DNA of 64,000 bases, taken from contig CP048228.1 in assembly GCA_020002265.1 (NCBI GenBank), positions 806,001 through 870,000 of the forward strand, given 5' to 3'. A program made the translations under genes and the position numbers. Shown in pieces: positions 28,632-37,244 of the stretch. Source of the stretch: Anaplasmataceae bacterium AB001_6 (GTDB lineage Bacteria; Pseudomonadota; Alphaproteobacteria; Rickettsiales; Anaplasmataceae). The notes beneath the pieces are model-generated. The model saw only the letters and a list, made by a program, of their open reading frames with translations, had not been told where the DNA came from and ran no database searches. Each line of letters opens with the position of its first letter. The first letter of the stretch is position 1.

Positions 28632-29423
28632 ATGTTTACTATATTATTGCCTTATATAGCATTAATTTTTTCGATATCTGTAGGATCGGGAATTCTTGGG
28701 CCTTTTTTAGTATGGCGTAGATTATCTTTTTTAGCAGATACAATAGCGCATTCTTCTATATTATTTTTTGCTATATCCTATAGATTTGGAATTAACAATT
28801 ATCTTATTTTATTGTTAACATCAATTTTTATAACAACTTTAATAATAAAATTAGAGAAATATTTTGCAAATGATCTAATTTTAAGTATCACAAGTAGCAC
28901 ATGTATCGCTGGCGGATTAATACTAATTCTTATCACAGGACAAAATAGTAACATATTACATGACATATTATTTGGAGATATTTTATTGGTCAAGCCAACA
29001 CAAATAATAGCAATGAGCATATTAGCAGCAATAATAGCTCTTCTTTTTGTAATAAAACACAAGGATTGGCTATTAATAACAATAAATAAAGACATTGCAC
29101 AAACAGAAGGAATTAATGTCACATTTTCTGAAGTTATATATTTATCACTATTAACAACATTTATTATACTTGCAATTAAATCAATTGGTGCAATATTAAT
29201 AACAGCATTCTTAACAATACCTTCAATAGCATCTAAAATGATGTCCAAAAATCCCGTGACAATGATAATAAATGCTTCAATTTTTTGTATCATAACCTCA
29301 ATAATTGGGCTTTTGGTATCTTTTGCGATAAACTTAGCAACTTCCCCAACCATAATATTAATTATGGTGTTATCTACAATTTTCAGCTATCTTATAAAAA
29401 ATATTATTAAATATATCCTTTAG
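28632..29423 (+). CDS. znuB: Metal ABC transporter permease (ZnuB-like)
   Basis: A 263-residue permease of the ABC-3 family for zinc or manganese. SGILGPFLVWRRLSFLADTIAHSSI is represented by its key parts GPFLVWRRLSFLADTIAHS, the family start. Eight hydrophobic helices are visible and ITAFLTIPSIAS is conserved near the end. The ATPase and binding protein are not adjacent, as is common in Rickettsiales where znu genes are dispersed. It overlaps the convergent MFS gene by 17 bases. Confidence 0.88.
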   Translation: MFTILLPYIALIFSISVGSGILGPFLVWRRLSFLADTIAHSSILFFAISYRFGINNYLILLLTSIFITTLIIKLEKYFANDLILSITSSTCIAGGLILILITGQNSNILHDILFGDILLVKPTQIIAMSILAAIIALLFVIKHKDWLLITINKDIAQTEGINVTFSEVIYLSLLTTFIILAIKSIGAILITAFLTIPSIASKMMSKNPVTMIINASIFCIITSIIGLLVSFAINLATSPTIILIMVLSTIFSYLIKNIIKYIL

Positions 29424-30630
29424 GAGAATGATTGGCGATACAAACTTTAGAGGTTTTAGCATCTCTAATAAAGATCATCGGCATAACAGATATAGCAGAG
29501 AACACAATAGTAACAATATTCATATAAGTTACAATATCTTGTGCATTTAGAAGATTTGATATCTGAATTACTACTAAATTACTTAGATGTTTTATAACAT
29601 AATAAAACAATAATGTTTTACTCACTGCATTAACAGGAAGCCTTTCAAGAACACCAGAAAAAGCAAAATTTATGATAATAGGTAAAACGATAGCCTCTGG
29701 AATTAAAAACATTTCAAATCTTATTGGGTTGGTCAAAATATACTTATGATCATAAAACAGCATGAAAAGATGACCTAAAATTATCACAGATACTGCACAC
29801 TTAATCATAAAATCACGATTACTCAAATATCTATGATCACTAAAATTTTTGGCTATCTTAACGCTCAAAAAAGCTCCTAACAAATAGAACAAGGTATATA
29901 TTGCTATACAACAAACATACTGCATATAAGTGATATCCATGATGTTATAGAATAATTTAGGAATATTTATATTACTGTTATACATCCATAGGTGGTTCAC
30001 AAGCATGAAAAACAGATAAACAAATACTCTTTTATCCGAAAAGATGAAATTATAACTTTTTAAAAAATGTAATGTTGTCTTATCACGATTTATAATATCG
30101 TCAGATCTAACACCAATGATTCGCAAACTAATAAGTAAAAAAGCACAGATAAGCAAAATAATAAATAGTAGCACCTTTAAATTTGAATAATTAACCATTG
30201 AAAGCGCAAAAAATGGAGAGATAGTTGTTAAAGTGCAGCTAAAAATATTAATATAGGTTACTTCTCTTACCAATTTAGGTGACATGCTTTTAAGCATCCT
30301 ATAGCCAAACATATAAGAAGCGCCTTGTATAACACCTTGTGAAAAACGTATCGTCAAAAATACAGGATAATCATTATACATAACAAACATTGTTAAAGAA
30401 ATCGCGTAGCAGCATATAGATAATGTGATAATTTTTCGCAATGTACGCACATTTTCAATAAAACTAGATAAAAGCAACGCAATAAGGATCCCTATTGTGT
30501 TGAAATTTAATACACCAGTAACATCTGTGGTAGAGAAATATTCGTTCAATTTTGGTAACAAAATGACAAAAAAATCATAGTCTATGAAGCTAATTAAGAA
30601 AGCTAATGCCATTATGTGCTGAAATCTCAT
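29407..30630 (-). CDS. MFS transporter, divergent
   Basis: A 407-residue integral membrane protein with about twelve helices and the split typical of the major facilitator superfamily. The usual motif A between helices 2 and 3 is degraded (ENVRTLRKIITLS). A strong AAGGAG site precedes the ATG. It lies 21 bases after another MFS gene and shares the same general organisation, so the two may have arisen by an old duplication. Substrate unknown. Confidence 0.75.
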   Translation of the reverse strand: MRFQHIMALAFLISFIDYDFFVILLPKLNEYFSTTDVTGVLNFNTIGILIALLLSSFIENVRTLRKIITLSICCYAISLTMFVMYNDYPVFLTIRFSQGVIQGASYMFGYRMLKSMSPKLVREVTYINIFSCTLTTISPFFALSMVNYSNLKVLLFIILLICAFLLISLRIIGVRSDDIINRDKTTLHFLKSYNFIFSDKRVFVYLFFMLVNHLWMYNSNINIPKLFYNIMDITYMQYVCCIAIYTLFYLLGAFLSVKIAKNFSDHRYLSNRDFMIKCAVSVIILGHLFMLFYDHKYILTNPIRFEMFLIPEAIVLPIIINFAFSGVLERLPVNAVSKTLLFYYVIKHLSNLVVIQISNLLNAQDIVTYMNIVTIVFSAISVMPMIFIRDAKTSKVCIANHSPKGYI

Positions 30631-30651
30631 ATGTCTCCTTCAAAAAATATT

Positions 30652-31845
30652 TTAACTCAAATGATATTTTTTCTTTTTGAATAAGAATATCATCAATGCA
30701 ACAGATGATGAAAAAAAAGTAACAATCAACATATTCGGTAAAGTAACTTTTAAAATAAAAGGTACTAAAAAAATCACGATAGATCCCGCTGAAAGTTTCA
30801 TGAAGACTATAATAGCTGTAGCTCTTGCTGTGACATTATCTTCAACACAATCCAAAGCAATAGACATAAGATTACTAATTATTATAGCCAAAGAAATTGG
30901 TTCAAGAAACATTATCAATTCTATTGCCCAAGGAGGAGGAGAAAAAAAACGAAGCATTATAATGACATAGATACAATTAAATGTTGGTATATATAATGCA
31001 AAGGAAAGTATGTCTCTTCTATTAAAAAAATTCAATAATTGCTGATTCATAAACCCTCCTAGCATGTAAAAACAAGCATACATCAAGGCTAAAAAACCCA
31101 TATACATTGAACTTACACCATAATTATCAATAAAGATAAATGGGATGCTAGCAATTGCATTCCACAGCCATGAAAAATGCAATATCAAGATCATCATATA
31201 AAAAACAAAACTTTTGTTCTGCATAATTTGGCGATAAGACCTCATAGAATCCAGAAAATAAAATTGATAATTTTCAGATTGAGAGGAACCTGCTTTTTTA
31301 AGTGTTTCAGTAAAAAACAGAATAAATAAAAACACTACAATCAACGCTATCCAGAATAATATATAAAAGATAAATTGCCAGTTATAAATAGATGCTATCC
31401 AACCACCTACAAAAGGAGCTAAGGCAGGAGAAAGTGCAATACACATATTAATCAATGAAAACATCTTTGCAGACTCTACACCTTTGTAATAATCTCGAAT
31501 AATAGCAAATCCTATAATTTCTGCTGCACCCTGTCCAATACCCTGTAAAAAGCGATAAAATATAAATGAATTTATACTAGCTGCTGATGAACACAAGACG
31601 GTGGCAACAGTAAAAATAGACATACCTAGTACAACTGCTTTTTTTCTACCGTATATATCAGCAATATAACCATATATAGGGGCCGAAATAGCAAAACCTA
31701 ACAAATTTATCGAAAGACTATGAAATATCTTACCATCAGTGGTAGCAAAATAATTCCTCATAGCAGGAAATGCTGGACTGATAATATCCGTAGATATATC
31801 TGCCATAATAATACAGAATATTGATAAAAATATATTGATCCTCAT
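30652..31845 (-). CDS. MFS transporter (Bcr/CflA-like)
   Basis: A 397-residue, twelve-helix transporter. Motif A is intact in GYIADIYGRKKAVVLG, and FLQGIGQGAAEIIGFAIIRD matches the helix 4 region of the Bcr/CflA drug-export group. The start overlaps the PstS-like gene by four bases (ATGA), so they are translated together. In intracellular bacteria such carriers often move host metabolites; the cargo is not predictable. Confidence 0.85.
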   Translation of the reverse strand: MRINIFLSIFCIIMADISTDIISPAFPAMRNYFATTDGKIFHSLSINLLGFAISAPIYGYIADIYGRKKAVVLGMSIFTVATVLCSSAASINSFIFYRFLQGIGQGAAEIIGFAIIRDYYKGVESAKMFSLINMCIALSPALAPFVGGWIASIYNWQFIFYILFWIALIVVFLFILFFTETLKKAGSSQSENYQFYFLDSMRSYRQIMQNKSFVFYMMILILHFSWLWNAIASIPFIFIDNYGVSSMYMGFLALMYACFYMLGGFMNQQLLNFFNRRDILSFALYIPTFNCIYVIIMLRFFSPPPWAIELIMFLEPISLAIIISNLMSIALDCVEDNVTARATAIIVFMKLSAGSIVIFLVPFILKVTLPNMLIVTFFSSSVALMIFLFKKKKYHLS

Positions 31846-32888
31846 AATTGATTATTTTGCAATATATTATCAATTTTATTCTTTTCTTCTCCTTGGACAG
31901 GCACTAAGCCTGACGCTATCATGTAACCATTTTCTCCTATAGCATCTTTACTAAACATTGAGCTAATAAATTGTCTCAAATCTTTTACAGAATCTAGATG
32001 TGCTTTCTTTATATAGAGATATAATGGTCTGCTTAGAGGATATCTACCATTTCGTATTGTATTGTCATTAACAGTAACGCCGTTAATTCTGTGAGCTACT
32101 AATTTATCTGCATTATTAGAATAAAAAACATAACTTACTATACTAATAATATCACTATCTTGCTTCATCTTCTGAAGTAATACAGATTCATCATAATTGG
32201 ATACTTCAACAAAAACACCATCTGCTCTGCCCATACTACAAACTTTTTTTCTCTCTTCAAAATTTTTGTATTTTAGTAAAAAATTACGATTATTAATACA
32301 ATTATCATAAATCAGAAATTTATTAATGCTATCATAAGTACCGGTATTTTTGACTGGCCCATATATTTTGATCTTTTTATTTGGCAACATAGCGTTAATA
32401 TCAGACCATTTCTGAAAAGCATTTTGTTGTACATTAAAATCACTAACAGGAACATTAGCTGATAAAGCATAAAAAAGATCCTTAATGTTAAAATCATAAG
32501 GAACTGTATTTTCTCTCAAAGAGGACAGAATTATGGCGTCATTTCCAATTTTTAACTCTATAATATCCCCAACATTGTTAACTTCACACAACATTTTTTC
32601 AGTAGTTAATATGCTACGTGATGCCGCTACAATATCAGGAAATTGTTCCCCTTGACCTAAGCAAAATAATTTAAAACCACTACCCGTTCCAGTACTTTCA
32701 ATAAGAGGAGTTCTAGTTCTATATTCTCTTGCAAATTCTTCAGCAGCACGTGCTATTATAGGAAATATTGTAGTTGAACCTACCACACGAACATAGGTTC
32801 TAGCAAAAATCTCCACTGTACTTAATGCATTAAAGAAAAATAAGAAAGCAATATAGAGACAAATTATGTTCAATCGAGGGACAAACAT
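31842..32888 (-). CDS. PstS-like phosphate-binding periplasmic protein
   Basis: A 348-residue binding protein. An N-terminal signal (IICLYIAFLFFFNALS) precedes VRVVGSTTIFPIIARAAEEFA and IESTGTGSGFKLFC, the phosphate-binding loops of the PstS family. Later parts include MGRADGVFVEVSN and ILQNNQL at the end. The pstCAB genes are not nearby; instead the gene overlaps an MFS transporter by four bases. It could bind phosphate for a system encoded elsewhere, or have another anion ligand. Confidence 0.8.
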   Translation of the reverse strand: MFVPRLNIICLYIAFLFFFNALSTVEIFARTYVRVVGSTTIFPIIARAAEEFAREYRTRTPLIESTGTGSGFKLFCLGQGEQFPDIVAASRSILTTEKMLCEVNNVGDIIELKIGNDAIILSSLRENTVPYDFNIKDLFYALSANVPVSDFNVQQNAFQKWSDINAMLPNKKIKIYGPVKNTGTYDSINKFLIYDNCINNRNFLLKYKNFEERKKVCSMGRADGVFVEVSNYDESVLLQKMKQDSDIISIVSYVFYSNNADKLVAHRINGVTVNDNTIRNGRYPLSRPLYLYIKKAHLDSVKDLRQFISSMFSKDAIGENGYMIASGLVPVQGEEKNKIDNILQNNQL

Positions 32889-33074
32889 ATAGATTATTTC
32901 AACACGTAAATTAAAATTTCACATATAATAGAGAGCGAATTGTTAGAAAAATAAATAACATCAGAAAAGTAGCATTCCAATGTGAGTAACTAATCCACTA
33001 AGTGATAATAAACTATTATTTGTGCGCTGCAAACATAATTACGAAAAATAGTATAACTTTTGTTAAAATAAGTA

Positions 33075-33356
33075 CTAATAATTTTCTATGATTTCAACTA
33101 TCTCTATAGATATCTTTTCTTCTTCTTCTATAAGTTTTCCTTTTGCAATCAGCAATTCATTGGCATATATATCAACAAAATCAGTTATATTACCCATAGA
33201 AATAACATCTCCACCACGGATAGCTACTAAATCCCCTAAAGAAATTCTCTTACTTCCTATGACAGCTGTCATAAGTACTTTTACTTTTTCCATGACTCTA
33301 GAATTAGAATCAACAAGATCATCAACCAATATATCTTTCTTAGTCTTAGAAACCAT
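33075..33356 (-). CDS. fliN: Flagellar motor switch protein FliN (SpoA domain)
   Basis: A 93-residue SpoA-domain protein. VKVLMTAVIGSKRISLGDLVAIRGGDVI and DIYANELLIAKGKLI fit the C-ring protein FliN, in shortened form here to its key parts VLMTAVIGSKRISLGDL and ANELLIAKGKL. It lies 18 bases after the FliH-like gene. FliM and FliG are not in this window. SpoA proteins also serve type III secretion C-rings; the context with fliI and fliH favours flagella. Confidence 0.85.
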   Translation of the reverse strand: MVSKTKKDILVDDLVDSNSRVMEKVKVLMTAVIGSKRISLGDLVAIRGGDVISMGNITDFVDIYANELLIAKGKLIEEEEKISIEIVEIIENY

Positions 33357-33374
33357 GATTAACCTAAAAAATTC

Positions 33375-34160
33375 TTACCGTTCCTTAGTTTCATCCAGCA
33401 CCTTTAAAACATCGTTAACTATATTTACAAACATGCTTTCTATACAGCCATTTTGCCATTCTATTCGAACATCACCAACTTCTAAATCAGAACTAGTTTT
33501 TAAAATATATTTTGGATCATATCCATCACGTAACATATTAGCAAAAAGAGCATCATAATATTTATCATTTACAAATATAAATATTTTCACTTCTATTGAG
33601 CATAAAATATTACTATTTTTAGAAAGAATATTCTTTAGTATTTCATAGTAATTTTCATTCATAGAGTGTCTTGATATCTTTTCTGCCAAATTCAAAGATA
33701 AATCAATTATTTTATTATCTACATCAGCAAAAAATCGTTGTACCTGCGCATTAACATCATCGACACAATTATTAAAATCTGTCAAAAATTTTTGAAGATC
33801 CGTTTTCAACTCTTCTGCGTTTTCTTCAGCAGATACCTCTTTCGGATTCGCAACAAGAGATTCTACTTCTTGTTCATCTTGGGTATCTTCGTCGTCATAT
33901 GTATTGCTATCATCTTCAGAATTTTCATCGATTATAGAACTAGAATCTATAGATTCTAGTTCTTTTTGTTTATTGACAGTAATTTCGCTGGATAATTCTT
34001 CTTCCTCTGAAACAATTTTCTTAGAATAATCAATGAATTGCTCAGAATTTACTTGTTCTTGATGAGTGCTGGACGTAGAAAATTCTTTCTTATCTGCAAC
34101 TTCAACTGATTTATAAAGCCTTATGTTTTTCTTCGCATCTTTCTGATTCAATAAAGGCAT
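33375..34160 (-). CDS. FliH-like flagellar export regulator
   Basis: About 261 residues. The first 120 are acidic and low-complexity (for example DENSEDDSNTYDDEDTQDEQ). Residues 130-261 form a FliH-like domain with an amphipathic helix (NLAEKISRHSMNENYYEIL), then beta-rich sequence ending DLEVGDVRIEWQNGCIE, which matches the C-terminal GDxRIEW-type motif of FliH and YscL. FliH inhibits and docks the export ATPase FliI, encoded upstream. The ATG at 34160 is used; a TTG at 34175 is the alternative. The long acidic N-terminus is unusual. Confidence 0.75.
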   Translation of the reverse strand: MPLLNQKDAKKNIRLYKSVEVADKKEFSTSSTHQEQVNSEQFIDYSKKIVSEEEELSSEITVNKQKELESIDSSSIIDENSEDDSNTYDDEDTQDEQEVESLVANPKEVSAEENAEELKTDLQKFLTDFNNCVDDVNAQVQRFFADVDNKIIDLSLNLAEKISRHSMNENYYEILKNILSKNSNILCSIEVKIFIFVNDKYYDALFANMLRDGYDPKYILKTSSDLEVGDVRIEWQNGCIESMFVNIVNDVLKVLDETKER

Positions 34161-34314
34161 ACAGCCAACAGCCAAAATAGATATAGCTAACGCAAAAATA
34201 AAAATTAATCATTAACAATAAAGATACTATACAGCTCTTAAATCTAATATGCTATAAAGAAGATCTGCTGGGCTAAGCTATATTCACAGACATTACCAGG
34301 GGATTTATCCCATA

Positions 34315-34656
34315 TCACGATGTTTTATGTAAATCTGGATTCCAAAAAGAATCAACTTTATAGTATTCTCTGACTTCTGTACGAAAAATGTGAATCATTA
34401 ATTCTAGATCTAATATATCTATTATAACCCAATTACACTTATTCTCTCCTTCTAACCTATATGTATAATCAGTATTATTTTTTAGATATCCTACTATTTT
34501 TTGTAATAAACCTTTAGCCTGTCTTTCTGAATTCGCAGAAGCAACTATAAAATCACACTGCATTACCTTATTAAAAAAAACTTCGATATGCTCTGCTTTA
34601 CCAGAAAATAATAGATCTTTAATGACATCAATCATATCACTATTTTTAGAATTCAT
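34315..34656 (-). CDS. rsfS: Ribosomal silencing factor RsfS
   Basis: A 113-residue protein of the RsfS/Iojap family, which binds L14 and blocks subunit joining during starvation. CDFIVASANSERQAKGLLQ and the end CNWVIIDILDLELMIHIFR then EVREYYKVDSFW are the family signatures. It lies between the carrier-like gene and fliH, with 154 bases to fliH that hold no gene. Confidence 0.93.
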   Translation of the reverse strand: MNSKNSDMIDVIKDLLFSGKAEHIEVFFNKVMQCDFIVASANSERQAKGLLQKIVGYLKNNTDYTYRLEGENKCNWVIIDILDLELMIHIFRTEVREYYKVDSFWNPDLHKTS

Positions 34657-34690
34657 GAAATTTTTAATATAAAAAGAAAATGATAACGGA

Positions 34691-35446
34691 TTATAACATA
34701 ATTTTATCGTATAAAATCATAGTAAGAAAAGTAATCATTGTAAAAAGAATAATTTGTACAATCCTCACTGAAAGCCCCAATAAAGAAGCTTTTGATATTG
34801 AAAAATTGTGTTTAATAAAACTTAACCCACTGACCCAAGATCCAGAAAAGCCACAAATTTTACTTGCAATTACATCAAATGGTAATGCAAGAACAGCAAA
34901 AACAGGCGCTATGAAAAGAGAGAATAAAATACCATCTATAATATTTAATTCAAATCTACGCACTAATTCAAAAACTAATATAGAGCTATTCCAAAATATT
35001 GCATTACGTAATAACACTGGAATAAATATAGCAACAGAGTCTCTCATAATACGAGAATTAATTCCCTTATTTCTAGTTATCTCTTTAGATTCTGACCAAA
35101 TGGACATTGAAGTTTCAATGACACCACCCATAAAAGAACGTAATAACAAACTAGCTATAAGGTTCATATCAAAAAAACCAAGTTTCAAACTAAAATATTC
35201 TGCAATACCAAAAGCCATTGAGCTCCAAAAATTCATAGTTGCGTACGGCAACATCCCTCTAAAAAATATAGCTATTCCGCCTTGTGAATAATATTTACGC
35301 ACAATATCTCTATATTTTATCTCATCAGATTGCCTGATAACTTTCAAAAACTGCAATGGAGACATAAAACACGCAAAAAAAGCGCAAACAAAACCATAAA
35401 ATAGTCCGGTATAAAAAACCTCAAGGATAGAATCTATAAAAGACAT
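34691..35446 (-). CDS. Mitochondrial-carrier-family (SLC25)-like protein
   Basis: A 251-residue, mainly hydrophobic protein made of three related parts of about 80 residues, the layout of mitochondrial carriers. Part 1: SPLQFLKVIRQ (30-38 fits P-x-[DE/Q]-x-x-K), then GGIAIFFRGMLPYA (57-70, G-x4-F-R-G) and FGIAEYF. Part 2 is more diverged: SIWSESKEITRN, then IPVLLRNAIFW and VFELVRR. Part 3: LALPFDVIASKI (P189, D191, K196), then a last helix ending ILYDKI. Carriers normally sit in the mitochondrial inner membrane and exchange nucleotides or acids; Legionella LncP is a secreted bacterial example. No signal peptide. Whether it acts in the bacterial membrane or is exported is unknown. It lies among flagellar and ribosomal genes. 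Confidence 0.65.
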   Translation of the reverse strand: MSFIDSILEVFYTGLFYGFVCAFFACFMSPLQFLKVIRQSDEIKYRDIVRKYYSQGGIAIFFRGMLPYATMNFWSSMAFGIAEYFSLKLGFFDMNLIASLLLRSFMGGVIETSMSIWSESKEITRNKGINSRIMRDSVAIFIPVLLRNAIFWNSSILVFELVRRFELNIIDGILFSLFIAPVFAVLALPFDVIASKICGFSGSWVSGLSFIKHNFSISKASLLGLSVRIVQIILFTMITFLTMILYDKIML

Positions 35447-35611
35447 AAAAACTGAATCAAAAAATAGAAAACAGAAAATCTTGCACTAACTACAAAAATG
35501 CAGAGAACTCTTAAAACAAAAAATCGAAAAAGTTAAGAAATTCGTGTAATGGGAATAATTTTAGATCACAAAAAGATAGATCAAAAAAATAGGAGAAAAA
35601 TCCGAAGGCAG

Positions 35612-35743
35612 CTATTTTTTGCCTTGTCTGGATTTAATTCTAGGGTTTGATTTATCATAAACCACTATCTTCTTACCCCTTTTTGCAACACAAACATTAG
35701 AACTGCGTTTTTTAGCGTGTTTGAGAGAAGAATATACCTTCAT
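35612..35743 (-). CDS. rpmJ: 50S ribosomal protein L36
   Basis: A 43-residue gene read from the minus strand: MKVYSSLKHAKKRSSNVC, then GKKIVVYDKSNPRIKSRQG. This matches L36 of the zinc-free type found in Rickettsiales and the E. coli YkgO paralogue: only one cysteine remains of the four zinc ligands. It stands alone between the carrier-like gene and fliI. Confidence 0.92.
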   Translation of the reverse strand: MKVYSSLKHAKKRSSNVCVAKRGKKIVVYDKSNPRIKSRQGKK

Positions 35744-35827
35744 GATAAAAACCGATGGAATTTAAAATTCATAATGATGTATGCTATCATGATTTATCTA
35801 CATTTTCAATAATAAAAAATAACAATA

Positions 35828-37162
35828 TTATTTTTCTAATATTGAACGCAAGCCATCAAATGCTTCTTTAACAGAGACTTTTTGATTAGGGCTTTGACAT
35901 AAAAATCTCTCAATCACAGAATGTAACTCTATTGATTTATCCAATTCTTTATTAGATCCTTTCTTATAAAGTCCTAATTTTAAGACATCTGCAACTTCTG
36001 TATAATCAACAAAAACATTCTGTGCTTTTTTTATTAATGCGTTTTCATCATCATTATTACAATCAGGAAAATAACGAGAAATACTTCTTAAGATATTAAT
36101 TGCAGGAAATACATTTTTGGCAGCAATTTCCCTATCTAGTAAGATATGCCCATCCAATACACCTCGTAAAGTATCAGAAATAATTTCATTTTCATCATCA
36201 CCTTCAACCAGAACACTGATAAAACCTGTAATACTACCCTTATCTTTGCTACTAACGCCAACACTTTCAATAATTTTGGGAATTTCACTAAAGACACTTG
36301 CTGTATATCCACGCGAAGTCGGCAATTCACCTAGTGCCAAACCTATCTCTCTTCTTGCCATAGCAAAGCGCGTTATACTATCTAATAAACATATAACATT
36401 TTTTCCTTTGCGCCTAAAAAATTCAGCTATAACGGCCGTCATGTATGCAACTCTACGACGCATAAAAGCTGTTTCATCACTAGTTGCGACAACACAAATA
36501 ACATCTTGCTGGCCATCAGCAAAGCAATTTTTAATAAATTTATCTACTTCTATTCCTCTTTCTCCAATCAGACCAATAATTTTAACATCTGTAGTAGTGA
36601 AATTACTAAGCATAGAAATCAAAGTGGATTTTCCTATTCCTGATCCAGAAAATATTCCAATTTTTTGCCCTTTACAAACTGGAGTAAATAAATTTATTGC
36701 TTTAACTCCAACGTCAATTTTATCAAGACAAAACACTCTTTCTGTTGAAGCCATTGAGTCTCCGTAAAGAGGGTATGCTTCTGTTCCTTTACATAAATGG
36801 CCTAAGTTATCTATAGGTTTACCCATCGCATTAATAATTCTACCTTGCCATGATTCATCAGGATAAACTAAGCTAGTTGAGGTAATAATCTCTACTTTAT
36901 TCCCTATTTTAATTTCTGCACAATCTTCAGCAACTATCAGGTAGGTACGTTCTGTATCGAATTTTATAACCTCTGCAAAACATAATTCTTTATCATGTTC
37001 ATCATATATCGTACAGTTGGCGCCAATTGATACAAGCCTAGATATACCACTACATTCTACTATACAGTTATAGACAGATTGCACATAACCACATATTTTT
37101 ACATCCTTTACTTGTGCAATAGAACTCTTAATCTTATCAATATAAATTGCATTATCATACAT
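35828..37162 (-). CDS. fliI: Flagellar export ATPase FliI
   Basis: A 444-residue F1-beta-like ATPase that energises flagellar protein export. Walker A is FSGSGIGKSTLISML, and the family segments GLIGERGIEVDKFI, ICLLDSITRFAMARREIGL and GELPTSRGYTASVFSEIPKI are intact, so it should be active. ATG 37162 is used; a GTG directly before it is an alternative. YscN-type ATPases of type III secretion are close relatives, but fliH, fliN and motE in the same window favour the flagellar form. It follows virD4 by 82 bases. Confidence 0.9.
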   Translation of the reverse strand: MYDNAIYIDKIKSSIAQVKDVKICGYVQSVYNCIVECSGISRLVSIGANCTIYDEHDKELCFAEVIKFDTERTYLIVAEDCAEIKIGNKVEIITSTSLVYPDESWQGRIINAMGKPIDNLGHLCKGTEAYPLYGDSMASTERVFCLDKIDVGVKAINLFTPVCKGQKIGIFSGSGIGKSTLISMLSNFTTTDVKIIGLIGERGIEVDKFIKNCFADGQQDVICVVATSDETAFMRRRVAYMTAVIAEFFRRKGKNVICLLDSITRFAMARREIGLALGELPTSRGYTASVFSEIPKIIESVGVSSKDKGSITGFISVLVEGDDENEIISDTLRGVLDGHILLDREIAAKNVFPAINILRSISRYFPDCNNDDENALIKKAQNVFVDYTEVADVLKLGLYKKGSNKELDKSIELHSVIERFLCQSPNQKVSVKEAFDGLRSILEK

Positions 37163-37244
37163 CACTATAAAATTTATAAATATCGCAATGTGATAAAATC
37201 CACGAAATAAATTAAAAATTAGTATTGATAAAATTTACTTTATA

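Noticed and set aside
35828-37162. YscN-type injectisome ATPase
   Set aside because: FliH, FliN and MotE-like proteins in the window favour a flagellar system; no injectisome genes seen.
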